Source of the DNA: Rhizomys pruinosus
Lineage: Eukaryota > Chordata > Mammalia > Rodentia > Spalacidae
Direction of reading: 5' to 3'
Length of the DNA: 64,000 nt
Assembly (NCBI GenBank): GCA_009823505.1
Contig: VZQC01006311.1
Span: forward strand, 1,258,450 to 1,322,449
Shown: one piece after another, positions 10,655 to 22,154 of the stretch
How positions within the stretch are numbered: the stretch's first letter is position 1
Layout: each line of letters begins with the position of its first letter
Program-made: the position numbers and the translations under genes
Notes under the pieces: model-generated
Told to the model about the DNA's origin: nothing
What the model saw: the letters and a program-made list of their open reading frames with translations, nothing else
The model's database searches: none

Positions 10655-10790
10655 CCAGCTTGGAAGACACGCTGATCCTCTGAAGGAGAGACTGATGTAG
10701 CTCCTTCTCATCCAGGAAATCCTCCCTGACCATCTCTTCCTTCTCAGGCTTGAGCCCTTGCTGGCCACTCTGCTGCCTGTGGGAATTCTT
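10655..10790 (+). mobile_element. Possible L2 fragment
   Basis: catccaggaaatcctccctg and the surrounding words resemble the L2 3' region. Diverged. Confidence 0.35.
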
Positions 10791-10804
10791 CATGGGACTT
10801 CCAG

Positions 10805-10842
<38 letters not shown>
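10805..10842. repeat. (CT)n microsatellite
   Basis: Nearly perfect CT dinucleotide run. Confidence 0.97.
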
Positions 10843-10845
<3 letters not shown>

Positions 10846-10924
10846 TCTTTCTTTCGCCAATGTTTTATTGAAGTTCTGTGCATTTCATACAACCAGCTTT
10901 TCATATTGTCCTTCCAGGTGAGTC

Positions 10925-11085
10925 CAGAACCCTACCTTGAACTTCTGCATCATGCAAATGATTTTACCAGCTTACTGACTGAAACTTGGTTGTGCACTGT
11001 GCCAGGTGCCATGTTACCACAAGGCAAGCAAAGCCCAAGAGCCTCCTCCCCTTCTCAAGCTGCTTCTCATTGTATAGGTCAAGTG
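10925..11085 (-). mobile_element. L2 3' fragment
   Basis: Contains gcactgtgccaggtgccatg followed by ccttctcaagctgc, the reverse complement of the L2 terminal region. Confidence 0.55.
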
Positions 11086-13555
11086 TTATGATGCTAATAC
11101 AGAACGATGAAGGGTAAGGGGGCCAAAAAGGGGCAGAAAATCCCCTGGGCACTGAAGAGGAGTTTGCCAAGCAGATGCCAGTGACTAGGGAATTAACAGA
11201 AGGAAGAGTACGTACAGCAGCATGAAGCCTTCTGAGAGTGCACTGTGTTGGAAATGGGTGAGCTCAGGGCTCAGGTGGGCATGGGGGCTGGAGGGTGGTC
11301 AAGGCTACCCTGGACTTTGAACACCAATGAGGAGATCTGGATAGCAGCGTTACAGGAGGCCCAAGGGAGTATACTAGTAGGGGACCAGTCAGGCCGCAGG
11401 GAACCCAGGCTCGGGGAAGGGATTCTCCAGGAGGGGAGATTAGTAGGTCAGAAGAGAAGAATCACGAAGAATAGAGAGGCAAACACGGACAAGCTATGTA
11501 ACAGCCCTCTCCTCAAAACTAAGGGGTTCAAATAGCTAAACGTTTCACCATGTCTTACAGTTTCAATTGTCAGGAATTTGGGGCTAGGCTCTTTGGGTGA
11601 TCTTTGTAGGGTTTGTCTGGAAGATGGTCTGATTGGGAGTCCAGGGCAGACTTTAATGTGCTGACACATGGTAGGGACAGGAAGTCTGCCTGTTGGGCCT
11701 TTATCTCCTCTTCAAGGGTATTTATCAGGACACCAGGAAACTGAGAAGGTGCTGCCAATAAAGTTGTGCTCGTGGATAGATCACACTCCATTTGTCAGAG
11801 CAGCCAGTGCTCATAGAAGAGTGTCATATCTACCAGCTATCTAACTACCCTGGACCTTCCTTGTGAGCTTCTCCAAGGATGAGAGTAGGGGGGTCTGGAG
11901 AAGTAGGGTGGTTTAGGGGCTGGATTCCAGCCACTTGATGACAACCTGTGTCTCTAACCCATCAGCACTCGTCTCAACTACTGACCCATTCCACACACCT
12001 GGACCACTGTCAGCTTGGTAGACACCAAGGCTCTGAAGGGTTCAAGCACATTTGTTAATGTCTGAGTGTGTTGGGGGTACACCAGCTACTAGCACATAGC
12101 ATAAGCGTCTGCTCAGCTGGAGGTGGCACACCTTGGTGTGCTCCAAACCTGGGTTAGGCTACCTTCAAGTGCTATTTGTGGTTAAACTGAGAAGGATTTG
12201 TAACTCTGTAGGAAAGAGATGGGGTGATCTGTTAGTGATGCCGGCCTTGTTGATTCTGTGAACGGACTGTTTAGCTGTCCATCGACCATAGATTCTGTGT
12301 TTTCTTTCCCAGTAGCAGCTTTTGGACCACAGCCGTTATTAGGACCCGTCCGTGGTTCTAGTCTACTCCAGAGTACCAGCAGTGGTGCACACCCTGCCCC
12401 TTCAGAAGCTGCCCGTGTGCCCTGCTCCCATCCCTGGCCCTTTGCCACACAGCTGGGCCTCCGGCCTGGTGCATTTGGGTGTTAGCTGGACTGGCACACC
12501 CAGTCCTGCAGTGGCAGGTCTGTACCTGAGCCAGGGCAACATAGGCTCTGGAATGCTGATACCAGCCCTTATCGGGCTTCACACCACATGCTGTCACTTC
12601 ACCATCTCTCGTTTGCCCCTCCGACCCCGTTCTTCACCATGGAAGGTTTAATTGTTGCAAATGGAATCCGTGTTCTACAGAAGTCCAATAAATCTGCAGT
12701 CTGTCTTCCTGGTAATCCATCACAGATTGCAAATCGCATGAGGAGAAGTCTTTAAGATATGCTCTTCATGTCTAGTATGTTGGGTTATTTTCATGTCTTG
12801 TGGTTTGAATTTGGCCACTGTCATTTTAGAGGAATTTCCTGCCATCTGCATTCAATTGAATTTTCTCACAGATTTGTGCTTGCTTGTAAATACTCAGGGC
12901 TGGCAGAAAAAGGAGCTTTGTTCTTGGTGACATTTCAGAAATCTGTTCATGCAGCCTCACCAGCCCAACTGCATCCTGGCCAGGAGACTGGAGTGAGAAG
13001 GTGCTTCTGGGCCTTGGGATGAGATGGCTCCCCTGCAGAGCAGGCGGTCAGGTCAGCTCTCCTCCCAGCTTGCACCTAGCTGCGTCCTTCCGTGCTGCAG
13101 CCAGTTGTGTCGAATGTGTACATTCCCTGGTTCCGTGCCCTTCCTCTGCAGGACAGTTGGGCTGAGGCAGTCCTGGCCTCAAGTGTCCAGATCCTGACAT
13201 TCTGATCTGGCTGAACCCCTGTGATGAGAGAAGTCCCAGCTCTGTATGATCTTATACAATTCACTTTGCTGTCTAGTACCTCAGTGTCTGACTGTGGCCT
13301 TGGCGGGTGGTAAAGTATCATCGGTCTGTAGCATGTGGCTGGGCCTCACCAATTACTGGCACTTCATTCCAGCAGAAGTTGATTGTCCACCTTCTGTGTG
13401 CCTAGCCATCTGCCAGGGCTTAGGAAATAAAAGCATGCATAAGAAAGAGTGGGTCTTTCTGTGAGGGCCAGTGAACCCCGAGGTATGCCAAGACCATCCA
13501 TGTCGGGGTGGGAGGAAACCTGACTGCTGCACTAGTAATGCTGCCAGTGATATGC
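11086..13555. other. Unique sequence, no gene supported
   Basis: No SINE for about 2.5 kb. A 73-codon minus frame at 11570-11791 is clean but has no partner exon or recognised family. 12250-12730 contains an AATAAA (12686-12691), but I could not link it to a known mRNA. 12760-12900 is AT-rich with an enhancer-like look. This is the longest SINE-free stretch besides the minisatellites. Confidence 0.4.
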
Positions 13556-13559
13556 TTGT

Positions 13560-13700
13560 CACCGAGTGCTGTTCTGAGTACTGCTTGTGATCCTAACTCA
13601 TGCTCTGCCAACAACTGTCACAGGTATGTTCTTTATTGTATAGGTGAGGAAATTGAGGCTGGGGGAGGTGAACTGAATACTGTAAATGAGAATGTTAAGT
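13560..13700 (+). mobile_element. MIR SINE
   Basis: gagtgctgttctgagtactg, then tcctaactcatgc, then ataggtgaggaaattgaggc, in MIR order. Confidence 0.65.
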
Positions 13701-13750
13701 CTATAAGAGAGTACATTTCCTCCTGAGGGTTACAAAGTAGAAAAAGTTGG

Positions 13751-14010
13751 GGGGCTGGAGAGATAGCCTAGCGGTTAAGAGCACCGACTGCTCTTGCAGA
13801 GGACCCAGGTTCGATCCTCAGCACCCACATGGTGGCTAAGAACCGTCTGTAACTCCAATTCCAGGAGAACTCCAGTTCCAGGGGAATCTGAGACCCTCTT
13901 CTGACCTCCGCGGCATTGCACGACACGGGTGCACAGACTTGCATGCAGACAGTACATTCATACACATACAAAAATAAATAAAATTAATAAAAAAAAATAA
14001 AAAAAAAAAG
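13751..14010 (+). mobile_element. B2 SINE (long form)
   Basis: Full body with the internal ctccaattccaggagaactc duplication and the 3' segment gcattgcacgacacgggtgc. The target repeat aaaaagttggg flanks it. Confidence 0.95.
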
Positions 14011-14219
14011 TTGGGATCTGCTGTCTAGAGTGATGACTGTAGGAAGCATCACAGGACCCGGTTAAGATGGAGATTTTTGCCACCCTCCCAATGTATTTAA
14101 GAAGCTTAAATAGGGACAGGTGAGGAGGAAACTTGTGAGTGACTAATCTGGAACTGTAGGCAAGCTTATCTGGGCCTCAGGTTTTCTCATCTGAAAAATG
14201 AGGACAAGTTCCGTGCTCA

Positions 14220-14322
14220 GCCAACTTCTGGGTGTGAGTGTCCTGTTGGGCCTGTGTACATGACCATTTGCCAACTTCTGGGTGTGAGTGTCCTGTTGGG
14301 CCTGTGTACACGACCGTTTGCC
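14220..14322. repeat. 50-bp tandem duplication
   Basis: Two copies of a 50-bp unit beginning gccaacttctgggtgtgagt, differing at only a few bases, so it is fairly recent. Confidence 0.95.
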
Positions 14323-14377
14323 TGCTCCTGCATCATCAGCATCATCCCCGGACCCACAGAAGCAGACTGTAGTTTGT

Positions 14378-14602
14378 TTTTTAAATATTTTGTTTATTTT
14401 TATTTTTTATGTGTATGATTGTATTGTCTGCATGTGTGCCAAGTGCACCTGTGTTGTGAGATGCCTGCAGAGGTCAGAAGGCATTGGATCCCCTGGAACT
14501 GGAGTTAGGGATGGTTGTTAGCCATGTGGGGGCTGGGACTAGAACCAGGGTCCTCTGCAAGACCAGTCGATACTTTTAACTGCTGAGCCATCTCTCCAGC
14601 CC
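14378..14602 (-). mobile_element. B2-related SINE
   Basis: Minus-strand copy ending gagccatctctccagcccc. More diverged than its neighbour, without the internal duplication. It shares the target word agactgtagttt with the next B2. Confidence 0.85.
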
Positions 14603-14616
14603 CAGACTGTAGTTTC

Positions 14617-14865
14617 TTTTTTTTTTTTTTTTTAATTTTTATTTATTTCTGTATGTGTATGAATGTACTGTCTGCATGCAAGTCTGTGCACCCATGTCGT
14701 GCAATGCTGTGGAGGTCAGAAGAGGGTCTCAGATTCCCCTGGAACTGGAGTTCTGGAATTGGAGCTTCAGATGGTTCTCAGCCGCCATGTGGGTGCTGGG
14801 GATCGAACCCGGGTCCTCTGTAAGAGCAGTCGGCACTCAACCGCTAGGCTATCTCTCCAGCCCCA
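14617..14865 (-). mobile_element. B2 SINE (short internal duplication)
   Basis: Minus strand. The duplication is the 14-bp version (ggaactggagttctggaatt). agactgtagtttct lies on both sides and also left of the preceding SINE. Confidence 0.93.
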
Positions 14866-14879
14866 GACTGTAGTTTCTA

Positions 14880-15440
14880 CCATAGTGAAAGCCCCTCCCC
14901 TTCCAGAGGTCCCTCTGTCTGGCCCTCCCTTTCTGAGTGGACTGTCCTGGAAGAATCAGCAGTGCTTTTCCTTCCACTTCCCTACCCCCTCTGCTTTTGA
15001 GCCCATACTTGACCTTCAGGTCCTCAGCTGCACCCATGTGGCCCCTGTGTCACCATGGCTGCTGTCAGAGTATCTGATTTTTGAGGTGTGTAGTGCACTC
15101 CTTGCCTATGCATCTCTGTCACATTCTTCTGATGCCAGACTTCTTCTTTGGCCCCCTTCTGGGTTCCGTCTAGTTTCAGTGGCTGTTCACATGCTCCTTA
15201 TCCTGAGACACTTGGACTTGCTTAAGGCTTTCCTTGTTCTCCCCATGGAGGGGCAGGCAGAGTCCCAGAGCAGAGAGAGCCCTAGCCCTAGCCTTGCTCT
15301 ATTTGCTTTTCTTGGGTGGCTGCATTGCTGCACATGGGCAGAGGTTTTGTTCATTTTGCTTTTCTGCTGTGTCCCCAGTACCTGGGGTGGTGGTGCCAGG
15401 AACAGATGAACACCTGGCACTTGGTGACCGGATGGGTGGG
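14880..15440 (+). mobile_element. L2 LINE 3' region
   Basis: The later part (ttctgctgtgtccccagtac followed by acctggcacttggtgaccgg) matches the L2 end. The upstream part fits the L2 region more loosely. An accidental 248-codon frame crosses it from the B2 and is not a gene. Confidence 0.55.
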
Positions 15441-15723
15441 TGGGCGGGTATGTGAGGACCTTGGAGACTTACTGTGTAGGAGAGCAGCCTTGGACTGAGG
15501 TATCTTGATGTTAGTGTCAAGCCAGGTGAAATTAAAGCTGCCCCTTGCTGAGGCTCCTATGTCAGCTCTGTAGCCCAGTGGAGGTCTAGTAGCCACTTAG
15601 TAAAAACTAAGTCCAGTGGTGGTCCCATGGCTCCTGCTTCTGAGGACCCAGCCCAGGTGGAGACTTCTTCCTTGGGATCCCCCACCCTCCCTATCCGCTA
15701 CCAGCAGCCAGGAAGGCTGGGCT

Positions 15724-16945
15724 GAGATGAGCCTGAGCTGAGGGTACGTGGGGGGACAGAGAGAGGCCCTGAGCTGAGGGTAGTGCCTAGGTTGGCTGTG
15801 GGGGAGACAGAGAGAGGCCCTGAGCTGAGGTAATGCCTAGGTTGGCTGTGGGGGAGAGAGAGAGAGGCCCTGAGCTGAGGGTAATACCTAGGTTGGCCGT
15901 TGGGGGACAGAGAGGCCCTGAGCTGAGGGTAGTGCCTAGGTTGGCCATGGGGGGACAGAGAGAGGCCATGAGCTGAGGGTAGTGCCTAGGTTGGCCGTGG
16001 GGGGACAGAGAGAGGCCCTGAGCTGAGGGTAATGCCTAGGTTGGCCGTGGGGGGACAGAGAGAGGCCCTGAGCTGAGGGTAGTGCGTAGGTTGGCTGTGG
16101 GGGGACAGAGAGAGGCCCTGAGCTGAGGATAATGCCTAGGTTGGCAGTGGGGGGACAGAGAGGCCATGAGCTGAGGGTAGTGCCTAGGTTGGCCGTGTGG
16201 GACAGAGAGAGGCCCTGAGCTGAGGGTAGTGCCTAGGTTGGCTGTGGGGGACAGAGAGAGGCCCTGAGCTGAGGGTAGTGCCTAGGTTGGCTGTGGGGGA
16301 CAGAGAGAGGCCATGAGCTGAGGGTAATGCCTAGGTTAGCCGTGGGGGGACAGAGAGGCCCTGAGATGAGGGTAATGCCTAAGTTGGCCGTGGGGGGACA
16401 GAGAGGCTGTGAGCTGAGGGTAGTGCCTAGGTTGGCCGTGGGGGGACAGAGAGGCCCTGAGCTGAGGGTAATGCCTAGGTTGGCGGAGGGGGGACAGAGA
16501 GGCCCCGAGCCGCGGGTAGTGCCTGGGTGGGCGGTGGGGGGGCAGAGAGAGGCCCTGAGCTGAGGGTAGTGCCTAGGTTGGCCGTGGGGGGACAGAGAGA
16601 GGCCCTGAGCTAAGGGTAGTGCCTAGGTTGGCAGTGGGGGGACAGAGAGGCCGTGAGCTGAGGGTAGTGCCTAGGTTGGCTGTGGGGAGACAGAGAGGCC
16701 CTGAGCTGAGGGTAATGCCTAGGTTGGCCGTGGGGGGACAGAGAGGCCCTGAGCTGAGGGTAGTGCGTAGGTTGGCTGTGGGGGGACAGAGAGAGGCCCT
16801 GAGCTGAGGGTAATGCCTAGGTTGGCCGTGGGGGGACAGAGAGGCCCTGAGCTGAGGGTAATGCCTAGGTTGGCCGTGGGGGGACAGAGAGAGGCCCTGA
16901 GCTGAGGGTAGTGCCTAGGTTGGCCATGGGGGAGACAAAGAGGCC
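15724..16945. repeat. Minisatellite, 48/50-bp unit, ~25 copies
   Basis: The unit runs ggccctgagctgagggtagt, gcctaggttggccgtgggg, gacagaga. Copies differ mainly by a 2-bp gain or loss in the agaga run (48 or 50 bp). Each unit has one G6 run on the plus strand. One unit near 16500 is distinctly GC-shifted (ccccgagccgcgggtagtg). Confidence 0.97.
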
Positions 16946-18240
16946 AGTCTCCCCCTTTGTTCATGATCTGGTCACAGATGGCTTCAAGCCAAACCCCCTT
17001 TCATCAGGGATATCTGTCTCAACCTGATGCTCTCACTGGTTATTGTAGTGTCTTCCTAGGTAGAACATCTGCAGGCACACCTGTGGAGGCGGAAGTGAGG
17101 AATTCACAGGGGGAGGCGGGGGAGATAGTGTACAGGGAGGAGGTGGGTGGAGGGAGGAAAAGAAGAAGTGATGATAGGGAAGACACCCACGCGTTTCAAA
17201 GAACAGAAAGAAAGTCAGAGACCTTGTATAATGTACCAGAAGACACAGTAGGAAAGACAGAGATGGTGCACGGGTCTCTGAGCTACTGTGCACACTCCTT
17301 TGCAGGTCACAGGAAGAGTCAGTCTGGGAATGAGTCTCCTTGGGACAGGGCAAAGCAAACCCCTTCTACAGCAGGAAGAGGAGGACCCAAACAAAACCTT
17401 GAGATCTGTCCATCCATATGTCAGTCTCTGTCTTCAGTCCAGCATCCTGCTGTAATTCCAGCTCATGTCCAGTACTGTTCTCAGCTGCCTTTTTCCTGTC
17501 ACAGCCAGTCTGGGTATGCTCAGGTACAGTTCACTGCCAGACCAACCGCTAGCCTGGCTTGTCTCTGTGGTATTGCCATAGGAGCTGTGCCTTCAGTCAG
17601 CATGGAGGGATAGCTGATCACCTGATGTGGTGAGCAGGGCGGCTCCTCTCCTGTTGTCAGTGGTCCTCTGGGAAGCCTGGGGACAGGAAGCTGCTAGCTC
17701 ATCCCCATTGTCAGATGAGGACATGGAAGCTCAATGAAGTCACTCAGTGGTTTGTGCAGGGCCATATGGCCAGGAGGGAGTAGCTTTGGCTGGTCCTTCT
17801 GGTGGCCTTAGCTGCTCTTCATGTCATTTCAGGACTGCCCCCAAAATCTGAGTCCCTCTGTGTCACTGCAGACTTCAGTTTTAAGAGGGGCGACCCAGGA
17901 GACTTGTGTCAAAAAGCCCCAAGACACACGTGGTTAATATCACTGGGGGACTCATCTGCTTGTCACCAAATATTTACTGAATTTTTAGCCTGTCCTAGTT
18001 TGGCTGGGCACTGGGGACTCAAATGAGTCATATTTTGTCCCTGTTTTTGGAGAGGGGTTGCAGTCACAGGACCTGGGGATACAGACACATGTACCATCTA
18101 GCCCAGGGTCATTTGGAGCATCTAGAGATTGCCTGATCCTCCCAGCTGTCCTTGTCACGTCCTCTCCCAGTCATCACTGGCTTGAGTGTCTCATGGCTGA
18201 AGATACTTTCAGCCAAGGTAGAGGGGGACTCACCTTCGAC
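16946..18240. other. Unique sequence with a MIR at 17660-17790
   Basis: The 218-codon frame at 16957-17613 has no recognisable domain and low-complexity composition. The MIR is recognised by cagatgaggacatggaagct followed by gtcactcagtgg. Nothing else is named. Confidence 0.45.
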
Positions 18241-18660
18241 CTACCTCAGATTCATGCCCATTTTATTTTATTTTTATGTTTTTTTCTTTTATATTTTTTA
18301 TTGTTATTAAACTTTTTCAAACATCATACATCATTTCTCAATCCAATTTAGACTCATTTCCCTTTCCCTGCTCCCCTCCCCACCTGAGTTCATGCATTCT
18401 GCTATACATGGTCTTGCATCTTTTTCTGAGTCTTTCCAAAGTTTTTCTCAAAGCAGAAGATGATTGTTTTGGGGAGAACTTCACTGTTTCAGTTGTTTTT
18501 ATTGGTCCCAGTTCTTTTGTTGTTGTTGTTCCCTCCAACTTGTATTGCTTCAACGTATGCGCATATATGTGGATGCCATTCGTCATTTGCTTTTCTGTAC
18601 TCCTGATTTTTGTACAGTGTCCAGCTCTTATCTAGCATCCCTAGCACAAGGCTGGTACAG
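18241..18660. mobile_element. Possible old LINE fragment
   Basis: T-rich start, then ccctgctcccctccccacct and a GTTGTTGTTG run, resembling LINE-derived sequence in antisense. I could not place it in a family. Confidence 0.3.
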
Positions 18661-19857
18661 ATGAACACCCATCTGCAGTGTGCTGAGCACGTCAGGTTGA
18701 CTGTGCACAGGAACATACATATAGATTCACAGAATACTGCATTTCACAGACAGTGATATTGAGGTCACCTTGCCTCATTCACTCCAAGTATCTGCTGCTT
18801 GTTGGCTGACTGCTGAGCAAAATGGGGGATAGTACCCCATTCACTGGCCCCTTGCCACACAAGAGCCAACCATCCCTCCCATGCCCACCTGGAGACAGTG
18901 CACAGGGATTTGGAACTTGAGTTCTGTTGGACCTGCACAGTTCTTGTGGTTGTATTTTGCTGAAGAAGAACACTGGAAAATATTCTTGGAAGTGTGGTAG
19001 TTAATATATTTTTTTTTAGAGTGAGGGCTGGGAGAGGGAGCCCTTATTAGTATTAGTTTAGGATAAAATACCAAGTATTCATGGCCAATTGCTTAATAAT
19101 TTTCATTGAATTAATTTTAAGATGAGATCCTTGTTTCCCTTATTTATTAGAAAACAACTTCCATAATCTGCCCAGTAACGTCCTCAGTTATGGGCTCTCC
19201 ACAGACAATACACACATTAAAGGCATCCTCCTGCCCATGTGCAGACTGAAGCATTTTTTGCAGACTACTTATTGTAAGTACACAATACACTTAACTTATT
19301 TTAACTGCTGTGGTGACAGAGCCAGCCCAGAACTGAGCTGTTAAGGCACAGACTCTGACTCAGGCTATGAAAAAAAACCAATATGGAGTAACATTTTAGA
19401 AATGCCACAGGGCTAAAAGGAAGTTGTTCATTCATTTCACCTACATTCTGGCCAATGATGGCTGCTGGGCGGCGAGGGGGAATCTCATGGAGGCTTGCAA
19501 CCAGGCCCATGCTAGCCTACGTAAGCATAAGTTCTGGGGAGATGCTAGAAAGTAGACAGGGTTTCGGGGTCAAGGCCTTGCTTGCTCCGCCTCTCTGTTC
19601 ATCCCACCATCTCCTCATCTAGTCCCAGAACCCTCCCCTGTTCCAGATACTGGGGAAAATCAGGAAAACAGTACTCGCTCCAGTGTTGACGGAACAGTAC
19701 ACCATTAGGTGGGTGGTGGTATTCTGAGTCCATTAGTCTCTTCCTGGACTGTGGACCTTTTTATGTATTTACATTTTTAATCTTTAATGTATAAAATTAG
19801 ATTAAGCACAATTACTTTTACGTTTCATGGTTTTCTTCTGTCCATTAATGTGTCTTC
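18661..19857. other. Unique sequence, no gene seen
   Basis: AT-rich at 18990-19320. No SINE and no exon recognised. Confidence 0.4.
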
Positions 19858-20190
19858 TTGTCTCTGGCTGTCTCTCTCAAGGTCGTTCTCTGTGTCTTCT
19901 TGTCCCTGGCTGTCTCTCTCAAGGTCGTTCTCTGTGTCTTCTTGTCTCTGGCTGTCTCTCTCCATGTCGTCCTCTGTGTCTTGTTGTCTCTGGCTGTCTC
20001 TCTCAAGGTCGTTCTCTGTGTCTTGTCTCTGGCTGTCTCTCTCCAGGTCGTTCTCTGTGTCTTCTTGTCTCTGGCTGTCTCTCTCCATGTCGTCCTCTGT
20101 GTCTTCTTGTCTCTGGCTGTCTCTCTCCATGTCGTCCTTTGTGTCTTCTTGTCTTTGGCTGTCTCCCTCCAGGTCGTTCTCTGTCTCCTC
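19858..20190. repeat. Minisatellite, 42-bp unit, ~8 copies
   Basis: The unit is tctctggctgtctctctcaa, ggtcgttctctgtgtcttct, tg; one copy is 39 bp. Every step is a multiple of 3, so frames stay open across it on both strands (180 codons plus, 101 codons minus). The minus reading is rich in D, E, Q and R with a 14-residue period. Confidence 0.95.
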
Positions 20191-20372
20191 TACCCCTTCC
20201 CAGCACAGTGTAACGAACTACCCAGAACCGTGCCAGCAAACACAAACAACATGCATCTGCCTGTGGACTCTTCTCTATCTTGTCTCCCTGCCTCTCTGTT
20301 GCTGGATTTTGTTCCTGTTCTCTGTTTAACTTATACTTATTAAAATAAGTCATGTTTAGAGATGTGCACACA

Positions 20373-20378
20373 AATTGT

Positions 20379-20452
<74 letters not shown>

Positions 20453-20455
20453 GTA
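20373..20455. repeat. (TG)n(TA)n compound microsatellite
   Basis: A TG run of about 40 bp passes directly into a TA run of about 40 bp. Confidence 0.97.
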
Positions 20456-20559
20456 TGATGAGTGTCACAGTGTGACTGCAGACATGGAACTAGTACCCCA
20501 ATAAGCCCCATTCAGGCTGCCTCCCAGTCTCACTCCCTGCCCATTTTCCCAAGTAACCA

Positions 20560-21235
20560 CAGGCTCTAGTGATTAGTTCTAGAACTGGAGATTAGTTCTG
20601 CCTTAGTTTGAACTTTTTGGCTAGGATCATACAGTATTTACTCTCTGTCTGGCTTATTTCATTTAGCACTGTTTCTGAAGTCTGCTTGTGTTACTCTGTT
20701 GCTCTGGTTTGTACATTCTTACTGGTGAATAGTATTCTCATTTATCTTTTCCATAGCCAGTGAACATTTGGGCTGTTTGAAGTTTATAGCTGTTGTAACA
20801 TTACTATGAGGTTATCTATACATGTCTGAGGATGAGGATGAGCATATACTCATACTTCTCCCATCCAAATACTAACCAGGTGCAACCCTGCTTAGCTTCT
20901 AATATCAGACAAGATTGGGCAAGTTCAGGGAGGTATGGCCATAGACCATGTACTGGTACTTTTTTTGGGTGTAAATGTGAGAATGAAATTACTGAGCTGG
21001 GATATGGGTGGACTTATTTTTAGTTTTTCAAAGTGGTCGAACCATTTTCTCTCCACTCAGCAGAATGGAAGTGTGAGCAAGAATCCAGGGCAAGGGCACT
21101 TACAGTATTATCTTGCTGGACACTGCAGGTGCCATTCATTTTCAGTGCTGTGTAATAGTCCTTTGTGCTGTCCTCTACTTTAGTTGGTGGATAATTTGGG
21201 ATGTTTCCAATCTCTTTTGCTGTCATAGATGACTG
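20560..21235 (-). mobile_element. L1 LINE 3' ORF2 region, interrupted by a 5S pseudogene
   Basis: Words such as ctggcttatttcatttagc, ggtgaatagtattctcattt and gaatgaaattactgagctgg follow the order of the reverse complement of an old L1. The L1 order continues on both sides of 20856-20946. Confidence 0.75.
20856..20946 (-). pseudogene. 5S rRNA pseudogene, 3' truncated
   Basis: Read on the minus strand it starts gtctatggccatacctccct and continues through gaagctaagcagggttgcac, ggttagtatttggatgggag. This is the 5S rRNA order from base 1 to about base 90, with roughly a dozen substitutions. The last ~27 bases of 5S are absent or unrecognisable. The internal promoter boxes (the A/IE/C region) are altered by CpG decay, so transcription is unlikely. 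It sits inside an L1, and a short catgt word on both sides may be a remnant target duplication. Confidence 0.85.
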
Positions 21236-21317
21236 CTGTGCTGGGTCTTGCCCATGTGGCCTGATAATGTATCCAGGGTTTCTCTAGGCATTGGATCTTG
21301 AGCTTCATCTCAGGATC

Positions 21318-21534
21318 CTTTTTTTGTGTTTTTTATGTATATGAGGGTACTGTCTGCATGTTGGTAGGTGCACCTGTGTCGTGCAATGCTGCAGAGGTCA
21401 GAAGAGGGTGTCAGATTCCCCTGGAACTGGAGTTAAAGACGGTTCTTAGCCGCCATGTGGGTGCTGGGAATTGAACCCGGGTCCTCTGCAAGAGCAGTCA
21501 GTGCTCTTAACCACTGAGCCATCTCTCAAGCTCC
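21318..21534 (-). mobile_element. B2 SINE
   Basis: Minus-strand copy without the internal duplication, ending gagccatctctcaagctccc. A weak aggatc(c)tt target repeat flanks it. Confidence 0.9.
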
Positions 21535-21849
21535 CAAGGAGGATCTTCTTATACTGCTAAGAATTCTCGAGGACTGCCAGAGATCTTTTGCTTACATGGG
21601 TGTGTCTTCTGGGTGCTGGGAAAGGTCTGGCAGCTGTCTGGATGGAGGAGATGGTGGGGTCTGCTGATTTCTGTGGTCTTCCCAGTGCGCTTCTGTAACA
21701 TCTGATGTTGGCTGTCACTGAAAGGTAGACTCTTGGCTGAGGGGCATGAGCGTTCCAGCTGCTGGTCAGGGTATTTGGCCAGACTGCTGTCCCACACTGT
21801 GCGCAAGGTTTTCTTGCCCCCCAGCCTCTCCCATTCATTCACTTTAACT

Positions 21850-22060
21850 GGTGCTTATATAGTCTTGATAAAGTTTTCTTCAGTAAATAAGCATTCTTGA
21901 GTACGTATTTATCAGAAACTGTATTGATGTTTGGGAGATAACAGTTGACTGAGCAGACAGAAATCCCTGCCCTTCTAGAATGTTCTACCAGAAAAGAAGA
22001 GAAATAAACAGTAAGTAAAATACATGAGATATCAGAAAGCAAAAAATTCTTTGGGGAAAA
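21850..22060 (-). mobile_element. L2 3' fragment
   Basis: The reverse complement reads gaagggcagggatttctgtc, then a cactgctgtatcc-like stretch and tactcaagaatgc. It resembles the inverted fragment at 23335-23545 more than two old L2 copies normally would. Confidence 0.55.
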
Positions 22061-22154
22061 CTGGAGCAGGGTAAAGTGGATGTAAAATGGCCCCACACTC
22101 TGTCTTGACTTATGTTTCCCTGTGGTCCCACTTTCCCAAGTGACTTGGGGAAAG

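Noticed and set aside
11570..11791. 71-codon clean minus-strand frame as an exon
   Set aside because: No family recognised, no convincing splice partners; length is within chance for unique DNA.
12250..12730. Possible processed pseudogene with AATAAA at 12686
   Set aside because: No A tail, no target repeat and no recognised protein in any frame.
14663..15409. 248-codon frame on the plus strand
   Set aside because: Starts in a B2 and runs through an L2 remnant; no conserved domain.
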